64,000 nt of DNA from positions 154,057 to 218,056 of the forward strand of contig WBUL01000001.1 of NCBI GenBank assembly GCA_008933735.1. The letters are read 5' to 3'. Below, piece by piece: positions 15,501 through 24,564 of this stretch; within the stretch, counting starts at the first letter, position 1; the number at the start of each line of letters is the position of its first letter. The position numbers were made by a program, and so were the translations under genes. This DNA comes from Anaerolineae bacterium (lineage in GTDB: Bacteria; Chloroflexota; Anaerolineae; Aggregatilineales; J027). The notes under the pieces were generated by a model. It was not told the DNA's origin. It worked only from the letters and a program-made list of their open reading frames with translations, and made no database searches.

Positions 15501-17279
15501 ATGTATATTCTCGGCATTTCCTGTTACTACCATGACGCGGCAGCCGCGCTGCTGCGAGATGGCGAACTCATCGCAGCCTCACAGGAAGAGCGATTTACCC
15601 GCAAAAAACACGATAACAGCTTTCCCAAAAACGCCATTGAGTTTTGTCTTCAAACGGCTGGCATCAGCAAAGATGACCTGGATTACGTCGTTTTTTACGA
15701 AAAACCCCTGGTCAAGTTCGGGCGTATTTTGCTGAATACCCTGGGGGCCTATCCGCGCAGCGCTGCCGTCTGGCAGGAAGCGATGATCGCATGGATGGGC
15801 GATAAGCTGTGGATCAAGACTCATATCATGAACCGCATCGGGGTCAAACCGAACAAAATCCTGTTCTGTGACCATCATATGTCCCACGCGGCAAGTGCAT
15901 TCTTTGCCTCCCCATTTGATGATGCAGCAGTCATGACCATTGACGGGGTGGGGGAATGGACAACCACGACCCTGGGTGAAGCCTGCGGCAGCTTTGAAAA
16001 TGGTGAGGTCAACAGCATCAACCTGTTTGCCGAACAGCGTTATCCTAACTCGCTTGGACTGCTGTATTCTGCATTTACCGCTTTCCTCGGTTTTAAGGTG
16101 AACAGTGGCGAATACAAAGTCATGGGGATGGCTCCTTACGGGGAACCGCGTTATGTGGACAAGGTGCATAAGCTGATTGATATACGCAGCGATGGCAGCT
16201 TCAAGTTGAATATGGATTACTTCGCGTTCCATTTTTCGCCAGAAAGTACAATCAATCAGAAATTCCTTGATCTGTTCGGCGAACCCCGTCACGAGGAAAG
16301 TGAATTTTTCACCAGTAAGACCAATCCCGAACGCGCGACCAGCCAGGCTGCACTGGAAAAAAATCAATACTACGCCGATATTGCCGCCAGTATCCAGGCC
16401 GTTACTGAAGAAGCCCTGTTGAATATGGCAAAGGAACTACATCGGCGCACAGGCAAGAAAAATCTGGTTATGGCAGGTGGCGTGGCGCTCAACAGCGTGG
16501 CAAATTACCGCCTGCTGACAGAAACACCATTTGAAAACCTGTATGTACAGCCCGCCGCAGGGGATGATGGCGGGGCCTTAGGGGCAGCACTGTGGGCTTA
16601 TCACATCCTGCTGAAAAAACCGCGCAAATTCATCATGACACAGGCCTACTGGGGCAAAGAATATTCTCCCGACGAAATCAAACGCTTTTTAGACAGCAAC
16701 AGCGCCTCCTATAAAACCTACAAAAACGATGATGATATGCTGGATGAAGTCGCGGATATGATTACCCAGGGGAATGTCGTTGGTTTCTACCAGGGCCGTT
16801 TTGAATGGGGGCCGCGTGCGCTGGGCAACCGCAGCATCCTGGCAGACCCGCGCCGTGAGGAAATGAAAGAAATCGTCAATGTGAAAATCAAATTCCGCGA
16901 ACCCTTCCGCCCCTTTGCGCCCGTCGTTCTGGCGGAACGGGCAACGGAATACTTTGACTTTCCCGATAATCCTGACCTGTATCCACCGCGCTTTATGCTT
17001 ATGGTAACACCGGTCAAGGAAGACAAGCAGAAGGAAGTGCCCGCGACGACCCACGCAGGGGGAACGGGCCGATTGCAGAGCGTGACCTCACAGGACAATT
17101 ACCGGTACTATGAAGTCATTCGTCGATTCGGCGAAAAAACCGGGACTCCCGTTATTTTGAACACCTCGTTTAACCTGCGCGGCGAACCGATTGTGAATAC
17201 TCCGGACAACGCCTGGTTCACGTTTACAAAAAGCGGTATTGATGCCCTGGCAATAGGGCCATATCTGGTGAAAAAGTAG
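15501..17279 (+). CDS. Carbamoyltransferase, NodU/CmcH family
   Basis: 592 residues, the full family length. The N-terminal Kae1/ASKHA domain shows GISCYYHDAAAALL, SQEERFTRKKHD, DHHMSHAASAF and TIDGVGEW, the set that binds carbamoyl phosphate and ATP to make carbamoyladenylate. GGVALNSVANYRLL and GDDGGALGAALWAYH follow. The C-terminal transfer domain has FEWGPRALGNRSILADPR and FREPFRPFAPVV. Such enzymes O-carbamoylate sugars or secondary metabolites. No biosynthetic cluster is adjacent, but three small membrane proteins are in the same operon, which suggests an acceptor at the membrane or cell surface (inference). Confidence 0.95.
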   Translation: MYILGISCYYHDAAAALLRDGELIAASQEERFTRKKHDNSFPKNAIEFCLQTAGISKDDLDYVVFYEKPLVKFGRILLNTLGAYPRSAAVWQEAMIAWMGDKLWIKTHIMNRIGVKPNKILFCDHHMSHAASAFFASPFDDAAVMTIDGVGEWTTTTLGEACGSFENGEVNSINLFAEQRYPNSLGLLYSAFTAFLGFKVNSGEYKVMGMAPYGEPRYVDKVHKLIDIRSDGSFKLNMDYFAFHFSPESTINQKFLDLFGEPRHEESEFFTSKTNPERATSQAALEKNQYYADIAASIQAVTEEALLNMAKELHRRTGKKNLVMAGGVALNSVANYRLLTETPFENLYVQPAAGDDGGALGAALWAYHILLKKPRKFIMTQAYWGKEYSPDEIKRFLDSNSASYKTYKNDDDMLDEVADMITQGNVVGFYQGRFEWGPRALGNRSILADPRREEMKEIVNVKIKFREPFRPFAPVVLAERATEYFDFPDNPDLYPPRFMLMVTPVKEDKQKEVPATTHAGGTGRLQSVTSQDNYRYYEVIRRFGEKTGTPVILNTSFNLRGEPIVNTPDNAWFTFTKSGIDALAIGPYLVKK

Positions 17280-17296
17280 GGAATGGAGGAGATACG

Positions 17297-17482
17297 ATGG
17301 TGAAAGAGCGCGTGAACGATTTTGTTTCCCGGTTGGGAGTTGTGGGAGAACTGCTGGTTTTCCTGTGGCGTGCCAAAATGTGGTGGCTGATTCCAATGGT
17401 TGTGGCGCTGCTGCTGTTTGCCATCCTGATTGTTGTGGCAAACGCTGGCCCGGCTGGCCCCATGATTTACACGCTGTTCTAA
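17297..17482 (+). CDS. DUF5989 family small membrane protein
   Basis: 61 residues: a short polar head (VKERVNDFVSRLGVVGELLVFLWRAKMWWLIPMVV) leading into one strong membrane helix and the GPAGPMIYTLF end. The pattern matches DUF5989 proteins, which recur next to carbamoyltransferases and SxtJ-like membrane proteins; the function is unknown. GGAGGAG lies 9 bp upstream of the ATG. Confidence 0.85.
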   Translation: MVKERVNDFVSRLGVVGELLVFLWRAKMWWLIPMVVALLLFAILIVVANAGPAGPMIYTLF

Positions 17483-17490
17483 TTGGAGTC

Positions 17491-17814
17491 ATGATGACAG
17501 AAGAATGGATGCAAGTGCTGGCGGCTGGCCTCGTGGTTGGCCTGGCACTCGGTTTCTTTATGCAGCGCGAATCGCGCCGTCGCAAGAAAATTTATGGCGG
17601 CTTTCCAGCAGAGATTTTCCACTATCTGGCAAGCTCGACCATTTCAGGACTGATCCCGGTCATTTTCATTGCGCTCCTCGCGGGGCTCAATTTCTGGCGC
17701 ATTGTAGGCAGCGGCCTGAGCTTTTCGATCACAACTTTTTTGCTGCTTCTTATCTACGGATTCTTTGAAAATCGGGTTGGCCCGGTGGTCGAAGAAATCG
17801 TCCTGACCGATTAA
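17491..17814 (+). CDS. Small polytopic membrane protein, last gene of carbamoyltransferase operon
   Basis: 107 residues. Three likely membrane segments are visible: about 7-22 (VLAAGLVVGLALGFF), 50-68 (ISGLIPVIFIALLAGLNFW) and 73-90 (LSFSITTFLLLLIYGFF). A basic QRESRRRKK patch after the first puts that loop in the cytoplasm. GGAG precedes ATGATG at 17491; the frame is open farther upstream but would overlap DUF5989. The position and size recall SxtJ-like partners of carbamoyltransferases; I cannot assign a family. Confidence 0.72.
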   Translation: MMTEEWMQVLAAGLVVGLALGFFMQRESRRRKKIYGGFPAEIFHYLASSTISGLIPVIFIALLAGLNFWRIVGSGLSFSITTFLLLLIYGFFENRVGPVVEEIVLTD

Positions 17815-17827
17815 GGAGTACTGCGTT

Positions 17828-17855
17828 CAGCGTTCAGGATTTTCCCTGAACGCTG
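17828..17855. terminator. Convergent-gene hairpin after the carbamoyltransferase operon
   Basis: CAGCGTTCAGG and CCTGAACGCTG form an 11-bp stem around a 6-nt loop between convergent stop codons. A GCGTTCA unit is repeated in the left arm. There is no long T run, so the call rests on the stem and position. Confidence 0.6.
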
Positions 17856-17863
17856 AGCACGCT

Positions 17864-18235
17864 TTAAAGATCGTCCAACCGTCCAGTATTAAGCGCTCGC
17901 TCAAACGCACGCCCGACCAAAAGAACTTCGTGCAGCCAGATGGCGACTTCTTCTTCCTCAATATTCTCAGCGAGAATATTGAAGATGGATTCCGGCATAT
18001 CTGCCATGATTTCTGTCACGAGGCACGCCAGGGCTTGCATCACAGAAGGGCGCAAATCCAGCCCTTCATCCACCAAAGTTTCTTCGTACCAGTCACTCAC
18101 CAGGGGATGCACCTGATGGCATGGGGAGGTTTCCTGTTCTCCTAAGACTTCTTCTGCAAGTTCTTCGAATTCATCCAGCCAGTTCAGGTCGTTGTGTTCG
18201 TTGTTCAAGTCCACGCCCTCTCCTTTGCCTAGCAC
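17864..18235 (-). CDS. Acidic hypothetical protein
   Basis: 123 residues, strongly acidic with runs such as EFEELAEEVLGEQE and NIEEEEVAIW, and predicted mostly helical. No motif or membrane segment is recognised. A start a few codons downstream, at the Val of GVDLN, is possible. It is monocistronic, convergent with the carbamoyltransferase operon and divergent from ppk1. Confidence 0.6.
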   Translation of the reverse strand: MLGKGEGVDLNNEHNDLNWLDEFEELAEEVLGEQETSPCHQVHPLVSDWYEETLVDEGLDLRPSVMQALACLVTEIMADMPESIFNILAENIEEEEVAIWLHEVLLVGRAFERALNTGRLDDL

Positions 18236-18349
18236 GGTTATAGCACAACCCTACCCGAATGAGAAGCTATACTCCGACAATGTTCACGAATTTTTCGAGA
18301 AACATCCTATAATTGCTAGAATCAGGAAAATACTGGTAGGCAGTTCGAC

Positions 18350-20485
18350 ATGATGCACGAAGAACGTATGGAGTCGGTTGAAAAACCCGCCGTAGACTTA
18401 AATGACCCACAACTTTACATTAATCGAGAATTGAGCTGGCTGGAATTCAATCGCCGGGTGCTGGAAGAAGCACAGGATCCACAGGTTCCCCTAATGGAGC
18501 GTGTCAAGTTTCTGGCGATCTTTTCTAACAACATGGATGAATTCTTTATGACCCGCGTGGCAGGTCTCTGGAGTCAGATTGATGCGGGTGTTACCGACCT
18601 CCCGCCAGACGGCATGACCCCTAATGAGCAGATAGAAGCCATCCGGCGCGTGGGACTGGAAATGATGATTGAACAGCGCCGCTGCTTCCATGAAGAAATC
18701 CTGCCTGCCCTGGCACAGTACAATATCCACATTTTTGATGTAAAGGAATTGTCGCCTGCTCTGCGTAAAGCCGTTGACCGTTATTTCGTGGAAGAAATCA
18801 TTGCAGTGCTCACGCCGCTAGGGGTTGACCCAGGGCGGCCTTTTCCATTCATCTCTAACCTAAGCCTAAACCTGGCAGTAATTCTGGAAGACCCCAAAAA
18901 GCACCGGCGCTTTGCACGAGTCAAAATCCCGACGGGGGTATTTCCGCGTTTTGTCTCGATGCGGGAAATCATGCAGTACGCGGACGAGAACGAACGCGAC
19001 ACTGCCGGTTTAGAAAACAGTTTTGTTTTTCTGGAAGATATTATCGCTGCCAATCTGGATAAGTTATTTAAGGGAATGAAGATCATTGAAAGTCATGCGT
19101 TCCGTGTAACCCGTGACACCGACATTGAAATTGCGGAAGAAGAGGCTTCTGACCTGTTGGAAACCATTGAAACTGGTTTGCGGCAGCGTCCATTCGGCCA
19201 GATTACACGGGTAAGCATGGTCGATACAATGCCAGAAGAACTGCGAAATCAGTTGATAGACTACATGAAAATTCCCAAAGTCAGGGTCTACGAGGTCCCA
19301 AATCCACTTGGGATGTCTGACCTGTTTAGTTTCTACAATAATGCGGATGCCCCTGCGCTGCGTTACGTCAGTTTCGTGCCGCGCCGCCCACGTGGAATTA
19401 ATTCCGGTGTTGATTTATTTGCGATGATTCGTAGCCGGGATGTGCTGCTGCATCATCCCTATGATTCGTTCACGCCAACGGTGGAGTTTATTCAGGCCGC
19501 CGCGAACGACCCGGATGTGCTGGCGATTAAATGCACACTGTATCGGTTAGGAAGCAACTCACCTATTGTCGATGCTCTACTGGATGCCCGTGAAAACAAC
19601 AAGCAGGTTGCAGCGCTGGTCGAACTCAAAGCCCGCTTCGACGAAGAAAACAACATTACCTGGGCCAGAACGTTGGAAGCTCAGGGTGTCCATGTGATTT
19701 ACGGTTTTCCCGGTCTAAAAACTCACAGCAAGGTCGTGCTGGTCGTCCGGCGAGAAAGTGGTGGACTGCGGCGATACGTCCACCTTAGTACAGGCAATTA
19801 TAACCCCACCACTGCTCGGATTTACACCGACATTGGCCTGTTTACCTGCCGGGAAGACATCGCGGATGATGTGGTGCAGTTGTTTAACCGCCTGACCGGT
19901 TTTGCCCCCAACGTGGATTATAATACGCTCATCGTTGCTCCGGAATATTTGCGTCCTACGCTTAATCGTTTGATTGAGCGCGAGGCTGAACATGCGCGTC
20001 AGGGACGCCCAGCCCATTTGATTTTCAAAATGAACTCCCTGGTCGATTTCAAAATGATCAAACGGTTATATCGTGCTTCGATGGAAGGCGTCAAAATGGA
20101 TTTGATTGTACGGGGAATCTGTTGTTTGCGTCCTGGACTGCCTGAAGTTAGCGACAATATCCAGGTGATGAGTATCGTGGGGCGTTTTCTTGAACACTCG
20201 CGAATCTACTACTTCCACAATGGCGGGGATCCGGAAATTTACATGGGAAGTGCCGACCTCATGCCCCGCAACCTGGACAGACGTGTTGAAACCATGTATC
20301 CGATTGAATCGCCAGAGTTGCGTAAGCACATTTTTGAGCATATTCTGTTAAAACAACTAGGAGATACAGCCAAAGCACGTGTGTTGCAGGCCGATGGAAC
20401 GTATTTCCGTCGCCGACCACCGGAGGGCGAAGAACCTTTTGACAGCCAGCAGTGGTTTGTCAATCATGCTAAATCTGCACAGTAA
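18350..20485 (+). CDS. ppk1: Polyphosphate kinase 1
   Basis: 711 residues, standard for Ppk1, which reversibly polymerises the gamma-phosphate of ATP into polyphosphate at the inner membrane. The N domain has ELSWLEFNRRVLEEA and FSNNMDEFFMTRVAGL; the catalytic domains hold H478 in HLSTGNYN (the autophosphorylated His) and H616 in EHSRIYYFHNGG. A TATAAT at 18308 may be its -10 box. A TPR-like gene follows 10 bp downstream. Confidence 0.97.
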   Translation: MMHEERMESVEKPAVDLNDPQLYINRELSWLEFNRRVLEEAQDPQVPLMERVKFLAIFSNNMDEFFMTRVAGLWSQIDAGVTDLPPDGMTPNEQIEAIRRVGLEMMIEQRRCFHEEILPALAQYNIHIFDVKELSPALRKAVDRYFVEEIIAVLTPLGVDPGRPFPFISNLSLNLAVILEDPKKHRRFARVKIPTGVFPRFVSMREIMQYADENERDTAGLENSFVFLEDIIAANLDKLFKGMKIIESHAFRVTRDTDIEIAEEEASDLLETIETGLRQRPFGQITRVSMVDTMPEELRNQLIDYMKIPKVRVYEVPNPLGMSDLFSFYNNADAPALRYVSFVPRRPRGINSGVDLFAMIRSRDVLLHHPYDSFTPTVEFIQAAANDPDVLAIKCTLYRLGSNSPIVDALLDARENNKQVAALVELKARFDEENNITWARTLEAQGVHVIYGFPGLKTHSKVVLVVRRESGGLRRYVHLSTGNYNPTTARIYTDIGLFTCREDIADDVVQLFNRLTGFAPNVDYNTLIVAPEYLRPTLNRLIEREAEHARQGRPAHLIFKMNSLVDFKMIKRLYRASMEGVKMDLIVRGICCLRPGLPEVSDNIQVMSIVGRFLEHSRIYYFHNGGDPEIYMGSADLMPRNLDRRVETMYPIESPELRKHIFEHILLKQLGDTAKARVLQADGTYFRRRPPEGEEPFDSQQWFVNHAKSAQ

Positions 20486-20495
20486 GGGAAACACT

Positions 20496-21479
20496 ATGTC
20501 CGAAACCAAACCACTGCTGGCCCAGGCCAAGCAGCTTATGAAAACCGATAAAAAGAAAGCAAAGGAACTGCTTCTTAAGGTCGTTGATATTGACCAGCGC
20601 AACGAGGAAGCGTGGTTGTATATGAGCGGCGTGGTGGACAGTGGCGAAGAGCAGAAGATCTGCCTGGAAAATGTGCTGTCAATCAATCCAAACAATGAAC
20701 GGGCGCGGAAAGGACTGGAGACACTTCTGAAAAAACTGGGGCAAGCTCCGCCGCCTGCCCCTCCTAAAGAACCTGCTCCCCTTGCGGATGATCCCTGGGC
20801 CAGCCTGGGAGGGGCTTTTGGCAATGATAACCCCTTTGGAAACACCAGCTCTCCCTGGGGGAGTATCGATACCACACCAGCCCCAGCCGAGCCGGACTGG
20901 ATGAGCAGCAGCCCTGGGTTTGGTGCAACCGAAGTACCGGCCCTTCCGATGGATGGCAATCCGTTTGGAGATGCCGATCCCTGGGGCGGCAGCTTAGCCG
21001 CCAGCAGCGATGCGGTGGCTGAGGTTAATCCCTGGAATAATGTTCCATCAGCTCCCAGCACCCCGCCTACAACCAACTTTTTCGAAGACGAAGTTCCAAC
21101 ATCAACCAATTCTTTCGCCGACGAAATCATCCCCCCTAAATCGGGCATGGAATTTGCGCCACAGTTTAAGATCGAGGATGACTTTCAATTTGATGAAATC
21201 GGCGAATCGGTAGGAGCATTCAGCTTTGAAGACGATGACGATGCGAGAGCTGTTTTTGGGGACGCGCTGGACGATGTGGACGATCAGTCCCATACGGATC
21301 CGTTTGCGCCAGAAAAACCGCGACGCGGTGTGCTGAACGAGGCATCTCGCTACTACAGCCAGATTCCCGACGAACTCAAATTACCTGTCGAAAAAGCTGG
21401 TCGTGCTACCCTGCTTGCCATCGGGGTCTTGGGGTTTTTAAATGTGCTGGCTCTGGTAGGAATTGTGCTGGCTCTGTAA
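20496..21479 (+). CDS. TPR-like protein with long acidic/Pro-rich linker and C-terminal membrane anchor
   Basis: 327 residues from ATG at 20496, behind AAGGGAAA. Residues 1-80 form helical repeats of TPR type (AKQLMKTDKKKAKELLLKVVDID, NEEAWLYMSGVVD, CLENVLSINPNNERARKGLE). Residues 85-280 are a low-complexity linker rich in Pro, Trp, Gly, Asp and Ser, with repeated NPFG/DPWG units, ending in an acidic segment (FEDDDDARAVFGDALDDVDD). A C-terminal helix at about 302-326 (ATLLAIGVLGFLNVLALVGIVLAL) anchors the tail. It is co-transcribed with ppk1. The role is unknown; a scaffold at the membrane is plausible. Confidence 0.8.
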   Translation: MSETKPLLAQAKQLMKTDKKKAKELLLKVVDIDQRNEEAWLYMSGVVDSGEEQKICLENVLSINPNNERARKGLETLLKKLGQAPPPAPPKEPAPLADDPWASLGGAFGNDNPFGNTSSPWGSIDTTPAPAEPDWMSSSPGFGATEVPALPMDGNPFGDADPWGGSLAASSDAVAEVNPWNNVPSAPSTPPTTNFFEDEVPTSTNSFADEIIPPKSGMEFAPQFKIEDDFQFDEIGESVGAFSFEDDDDARAVFGDALDDVDDQSHTDPFAPEKPRRGVLNEASRYYSQIPDELKLPVEKAGRATLLAIGVLGFLNVLALVGIVLAL

Positions 21480-21484
21480 ACAAA

Positions 21485-21506
21485 ACAGGAGGCAAAAGCC
21501 TCCTGT
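21485..21506. terminator. Bidirectional intrinsic terminator
   Basis: ACAGGAGGC / GCCTCCTGT, a 9-bp stem with an AAAA loop, sits 6 bp after the stop of the TPR-like gene and close to the metK stop on the opposite strand. The T run is short. Confidence 0.7.
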
Positions 21507-21525
21507 TCACATCATCTCCGGAAAA

Positions 21526-22743
21526 TTACAGCCCTGCGTCACGGCGCAAGGCTTCAGCGCGGTCTGTTTTCTCCCATGCGACGTTCAGATCATCGCGTCC
21601 AAAGTGACCATATGCAGCCGTCTGGCGGAACTGCGGCTTCCGCAGATTCAAATCGCGGATAATGGCCGCCGGGCGCATATCAAAATGTTTGTGAATCAAG
21701 GCTTCAATCTGGTCTTCGGGGATACGATTTGTGCCAAAGGTTTCAATCGCCAGGGAAAGCGGATGGGCCACGCCAATCGCATAGGAAACCTGAAGTTCAA
21801 AGCGGTCTGCCAGACCAGCAGCAACTACATTTTTCGCAATGTAGCGTGCCATGTATGCCGCGGAACGGTCTACTTTCGTCCCATCCTTGCCAGAGAATGC
21901 ACCACCACCATGACGCGCAATCCCACCGTAGGTATCCACAATGATCTTGCGCCCGGTTACCCCTGCGTCCCCCATTGGGCCACCTGTTACAAAGCGCCCG
22001 GTTGGGTTGATGTAGATTTTCGTTTTGTCATCAAAAAGATCAGCAGGCATCACCGGTTTAATAACGTGCTCGATCACATCAGCCCGGATTTGTTCATTGG
22101 AGACTTCCGGCGCGTGCTGGGTGGAAATGAGCACCGTATCAATGTGCTTCGGTTTTCCGTAGGAATATTCAACAGTGACCTGACTTTTACCGTCAGGACG
22201 CAGATACGGGATGGTTCCATCGCGGCGAACCGTGGCTAGACGCCGGGTTAGTTTGTGTGCCAGCGTGATGGTCAAAGGCATATATTCCGGCGTCTCATTG
22301 CAGGCAAACCCGATCATCATACCCTGGTCACCAGCGCCCACCGCATTAATCTCATCGTCGGTCATTTCTTCGCGGGCTTCAAGTGCCTTGTCAACACCCT
22401 GGGCAATATCCGCCGATTGTTCCTTGACAGACACAATCACGCCACAGGTGTCCGCATCAAAACCAAATTTGCCGCGTGTATAGCCAATATCGCGCACGAC
22501 ATCGCGGGCAATCGTTCCAATATCAACATAGGTGCTGGTGGTAATCTCACCCATGACCACGATGAGACCCGTCGTCACACCCGTTTCACAGGCGACACGC
22601 GCCATCGGGTCATCCTTGAGAATGGCATCCAATATCGCATCAGAAATTTGGTCACAGATTTTATCCGGGTGGCCTTCAGTTACCGATTCCGAGGTAAAAA
22701 AGAAACTCGGCGAGGTCATAAAGGTGATGTTGCTGCTCAACAC
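21526..22743 (-). CDS. metK: S-adenosylmethionine synthetase
   Basis: 405 residues. It makes SAM from methionine and ATP. Signature segments are intact: [16 protein letters not shown] near residue 20, [16 protein letters not shown] near 125, [21 protein letters not shown] and [19 protein letters not shown] near 270-310. The reported start has an AAGGAG behind it; a second ATG nine codons in ([11 protein letters not shown]) is also possible. It is monocistronic and divergent from the PfkB gene. I saw no SAM riboswitch in the 170-bp leader. Confidence 0.97.
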   Translation of the reverse strand: MLSSNITFMTSPSFFFTSESVTEGHPDKICDQISDAILDAILKDDPMARVACETGVTTGLIVVMGEITTSTYVDIGTIARDVVRDIGYTRGKFGFDADTCGVIVSVKEQSADIAQGVDKALEAREEMTDDEINAVGAGDQGMMIGFACNETPEYMPLTITLAHKLTRRLATVRRDGTIPYLRPDGKSQVTVEYSYGKPKHIDTVLISTQHAPEVSNEQIRADVIEHVIKPVMPADLFDDKTKIYINPTGRFVTGGPMGDAGVTGRKIIVDTYGGIARHGGGAFSGKDGTKVDRSAAYMARYIAKNVVAAGLADRFELQVSYAIGVAHPLSLAIETFGTNRIPEDQIEALIHKHFDMRPAAIIRDLNLRKPQFRQTAAYGHFGRDDLNVAWEKTDRAEALRRDAGL

Positions 22744-22915
22744 AAAACTCCTTACTTATCACATGAAAAAACGCCCTGCGCCTGGACGTTATAAGCGAAA
22801 GTTACAAATTGGCGGCATGTTACCACAAACCAGCAGGAGCGACAATGCCTTAGCCGCACACAAAATCCCGCATTCTGATAAAATAGGGTGTGCATAGTGA
22901 TTAAAAGGCAAAATC

Positions 22916-23851
22916 ATGGTTGAAGATGGTCCTGTGCTGGTGATTGGCGCGGCTGCTATTGATGTGAAAGGGACATCCCACCAACGTTTGCTCCCCAAAA
23001 ATTATAATCTTGGTTTGATTCACACCACATTTGGGGGAGTCGCTCGAAATATCGCTGAAAACCTGGCGCGTCTGGACGTGAATGTTATCCTGCTGACTGC
23101 CCTCGGAGACGATATCGCCGGAGACAGCGTGCATTTTCACTGCACCCGGAGCGGTATCAACACCGATTACATCCGGCGCTGCCCGGAAGCGCGAACCAGC
23201 CAGTTCATGGCTGTCTTTGATAAAGACCATGCACTCGAAGCCGCAATCAGCGACTTTGAAATCATGCCCTTTGTCGATGTCCCCTACCTGGATGCCAATC
23301 GTGACTTATTTGCCGAGGCACAAATGATCGTGATTGACCTGAATCTGACTGATGACGCACTCCGTTATGCGGTCGAACTTGCTGACCAATACAACCTGCC
23401 CATCGTAGCCGATCCGACCTCCCCTGTGCGAGCGGGCCGTTTGCAGCCCTTCCTTGACCGGATGTATCTGGTAACACCCAATGCGGCAGAAACCACGGCT
23501 TTGTGTGGATTGGATGTCCCTGCCCATGATCTTGATACAGCGATTCAGGCTGCCCACAACCTGATTTCCATTGGCACAGAGATCGCCATTGTGACGTTAG
23601 GAGAACGGGGATTGGCCTATTCTGATGGTACAAATCATGGGCATATCCCGGCAGTCAAAACCAAAATTGTGGACGAAACAGGCGCGGGAGATGCGCTGAC
23701 GGCGGCTGTAATCTTTGGACTGCTGAATGACTTGCCACTGGATGAAGCGATGCGACTGGGCGTAACCGCCGCTTCGCTCACGCTGCGCTGCAAAGAAAGT
23801 GTATCACCGGATCTGACACCCGATTTGCTGTATAGTTCGCTGGTGGTTTGA
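22916..23851 (+). CDS. PfkB-family carbohydrate/nucleoside kinase, pseudouridine-kinase-like
   Basis: 311 residues with a ribokinase fold. VLVIGAAAIDVKG is at the N-terminus, FGGVARNIAENLARLD near 41-56 (PfkB signature 1; the VARNIAE form is typical of PsuK-like kinases), and ETGAGDALTAAVIFGLL near 260, with the catalytic Asp and the anion hole. Likely substrates are pseudouridine or another nucleoside; no PsuG glycosidase gene is in the window, so the assignment is tentative. Its stop overlaps the endonuclease start as TGATG, making it the head of a tightly coupled five-gene chain. Confidence 0.88.
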   Translation: MVEDGPVLVIGAAAIDVKGTSHQRLLPKNYNLGLIHTTFGGVARNIAENLARLDVNVILLTALGDDIAGDSVHFHCTRSGINTDYIRRCPEARTSQFMAVFDKDHALEAAISDFEIMPFVDVPYLDANRDLFAEAQMIVIDLNLTDDALRYAVELADQYNLPIVADPTSPVRAGRLQPFLDRMYLVTPNAAETTALCGLDVPAHDLDTAIQAAHNLISIGTEIAIVTLGERGLAYSDGTNHGHIPAVKTKIVDETGAGDALTAAVIFGLLNDLPLDEAMRLGVTAASLTLRCKESVSPDLTPDLLYSSLVV

Positions 23852-24564
23852 TGAACAAACCGGTACTCTCGCAAGAAGTTTTGGAAAAACGTCAAGCACA
23901 TTATCGAAAAATCGCACACTTATTGATCGAACATTATGGCTATCCTGAATGGCGGCAGCATTTACCGCCTGTGGATGAACTGGTTTGTACGATCCTGAGT
24001 CAGGCCACATCCGACACAAACCGGGATAAAGGGTTTTATTCACTTAAGGCACGGTTTCCTGATTGGGAAAGTGTACGGGATGCACCTGTCGAAGCGATAC
24101 AGCAGGCGATTCACTCCGCTGGACTTTCCAATATGAAAGCGCCGCGCATCAAATCCGCACTGCAATTTATTACAGATACCGTTGGAGATATTAGTCTTGA
24201 TTTTTTGCAGGCAATGGATATAAACGAGGCAAGACACTGGCTGACCCAGATTGAAGGAATCGGTTTGAAGACCGCCTCAATTATCCTCTTGTTCTGCTAC
24301 AATAAACCCGCCTTTCCGGTCGATACCCATGTGCATCGTGTCACTCGACGGCTGGGGTTGGTCAATGAAAATGCGGATGCCACCAAAGCCCATTACCTCA
24401 TGGAACAGATCGCCGAGCCGGAGAATTTTTATGCAGATCATTTAAACATCATCCGACACGGGCGCGAGGTATGTAAAGCGCAAAGACCGCGCTGCGAACA
24501 GTGCTTTTTGAAGACTTACTGTCAGTATTATCAGAAGTTGTCGGACGGAGAATCACAAGCATGA
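23851..24564 (+). CDS. nth: Endonuclease III-like DNA glycosylase/AP lyase
   Basis: About 237 residues. The HhH-GPD fold is shown by LTQIEGIGLKTASIILLF (catalytic Lys in the hairpin) and FPVDTHVHRVTRRLG (catalytic Asp). A C-terminal 4Fe-4S loop has the C-x6-C-x2-C-x5-C spacing. It removes oxidised pyrimidines and nicks abasic sites in base-excision repair. A TTG at 23848 is also in frame, but the ATG at 23851 is preferred. Its stop overlaps the next gene as ATGA. Confidence 0.95.
   Translation: MNKPVLSQEVLEKRQAHYRKIAHLLIEHYGYPEWRQHLPPVDELVCTILSQATSDTNRDKGFYSLKARFPDWESVRDAPVEAIQQAIHSAGLSNMKAPRIKSALQFITDTVGDISLDFLQAMDINEARHWLTQIEGIGLKTASIILLFCYNKPAFPVDTHVHRVTRRLGLVNENADATKAHYLMEQIAEPENFYADHLNIIRHGREVCKAQRPRCEQCFLKTYCQYYQKLSDGESQA

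Noticed and set aside
18235-18349. A complete promoter for ppk1
   Set aside because: A TATAAT is present at 18308, but the best -35 candidate is 19 bp away, so only the -10 box is noted in the gene entry.
20357-21148. A 263-codon minus-strand open frame opposite the TPR-like gene
   Set aside because: Low-complexity shadow of the Pro/Gly-rich linker on the other strand.
22744-22915. Possible SAM riboswitch upstream of metK
   Set aside because: I could not find the conserved core elements of SAM-I, SAM-II or SAM-IV in the 170-bp gap.
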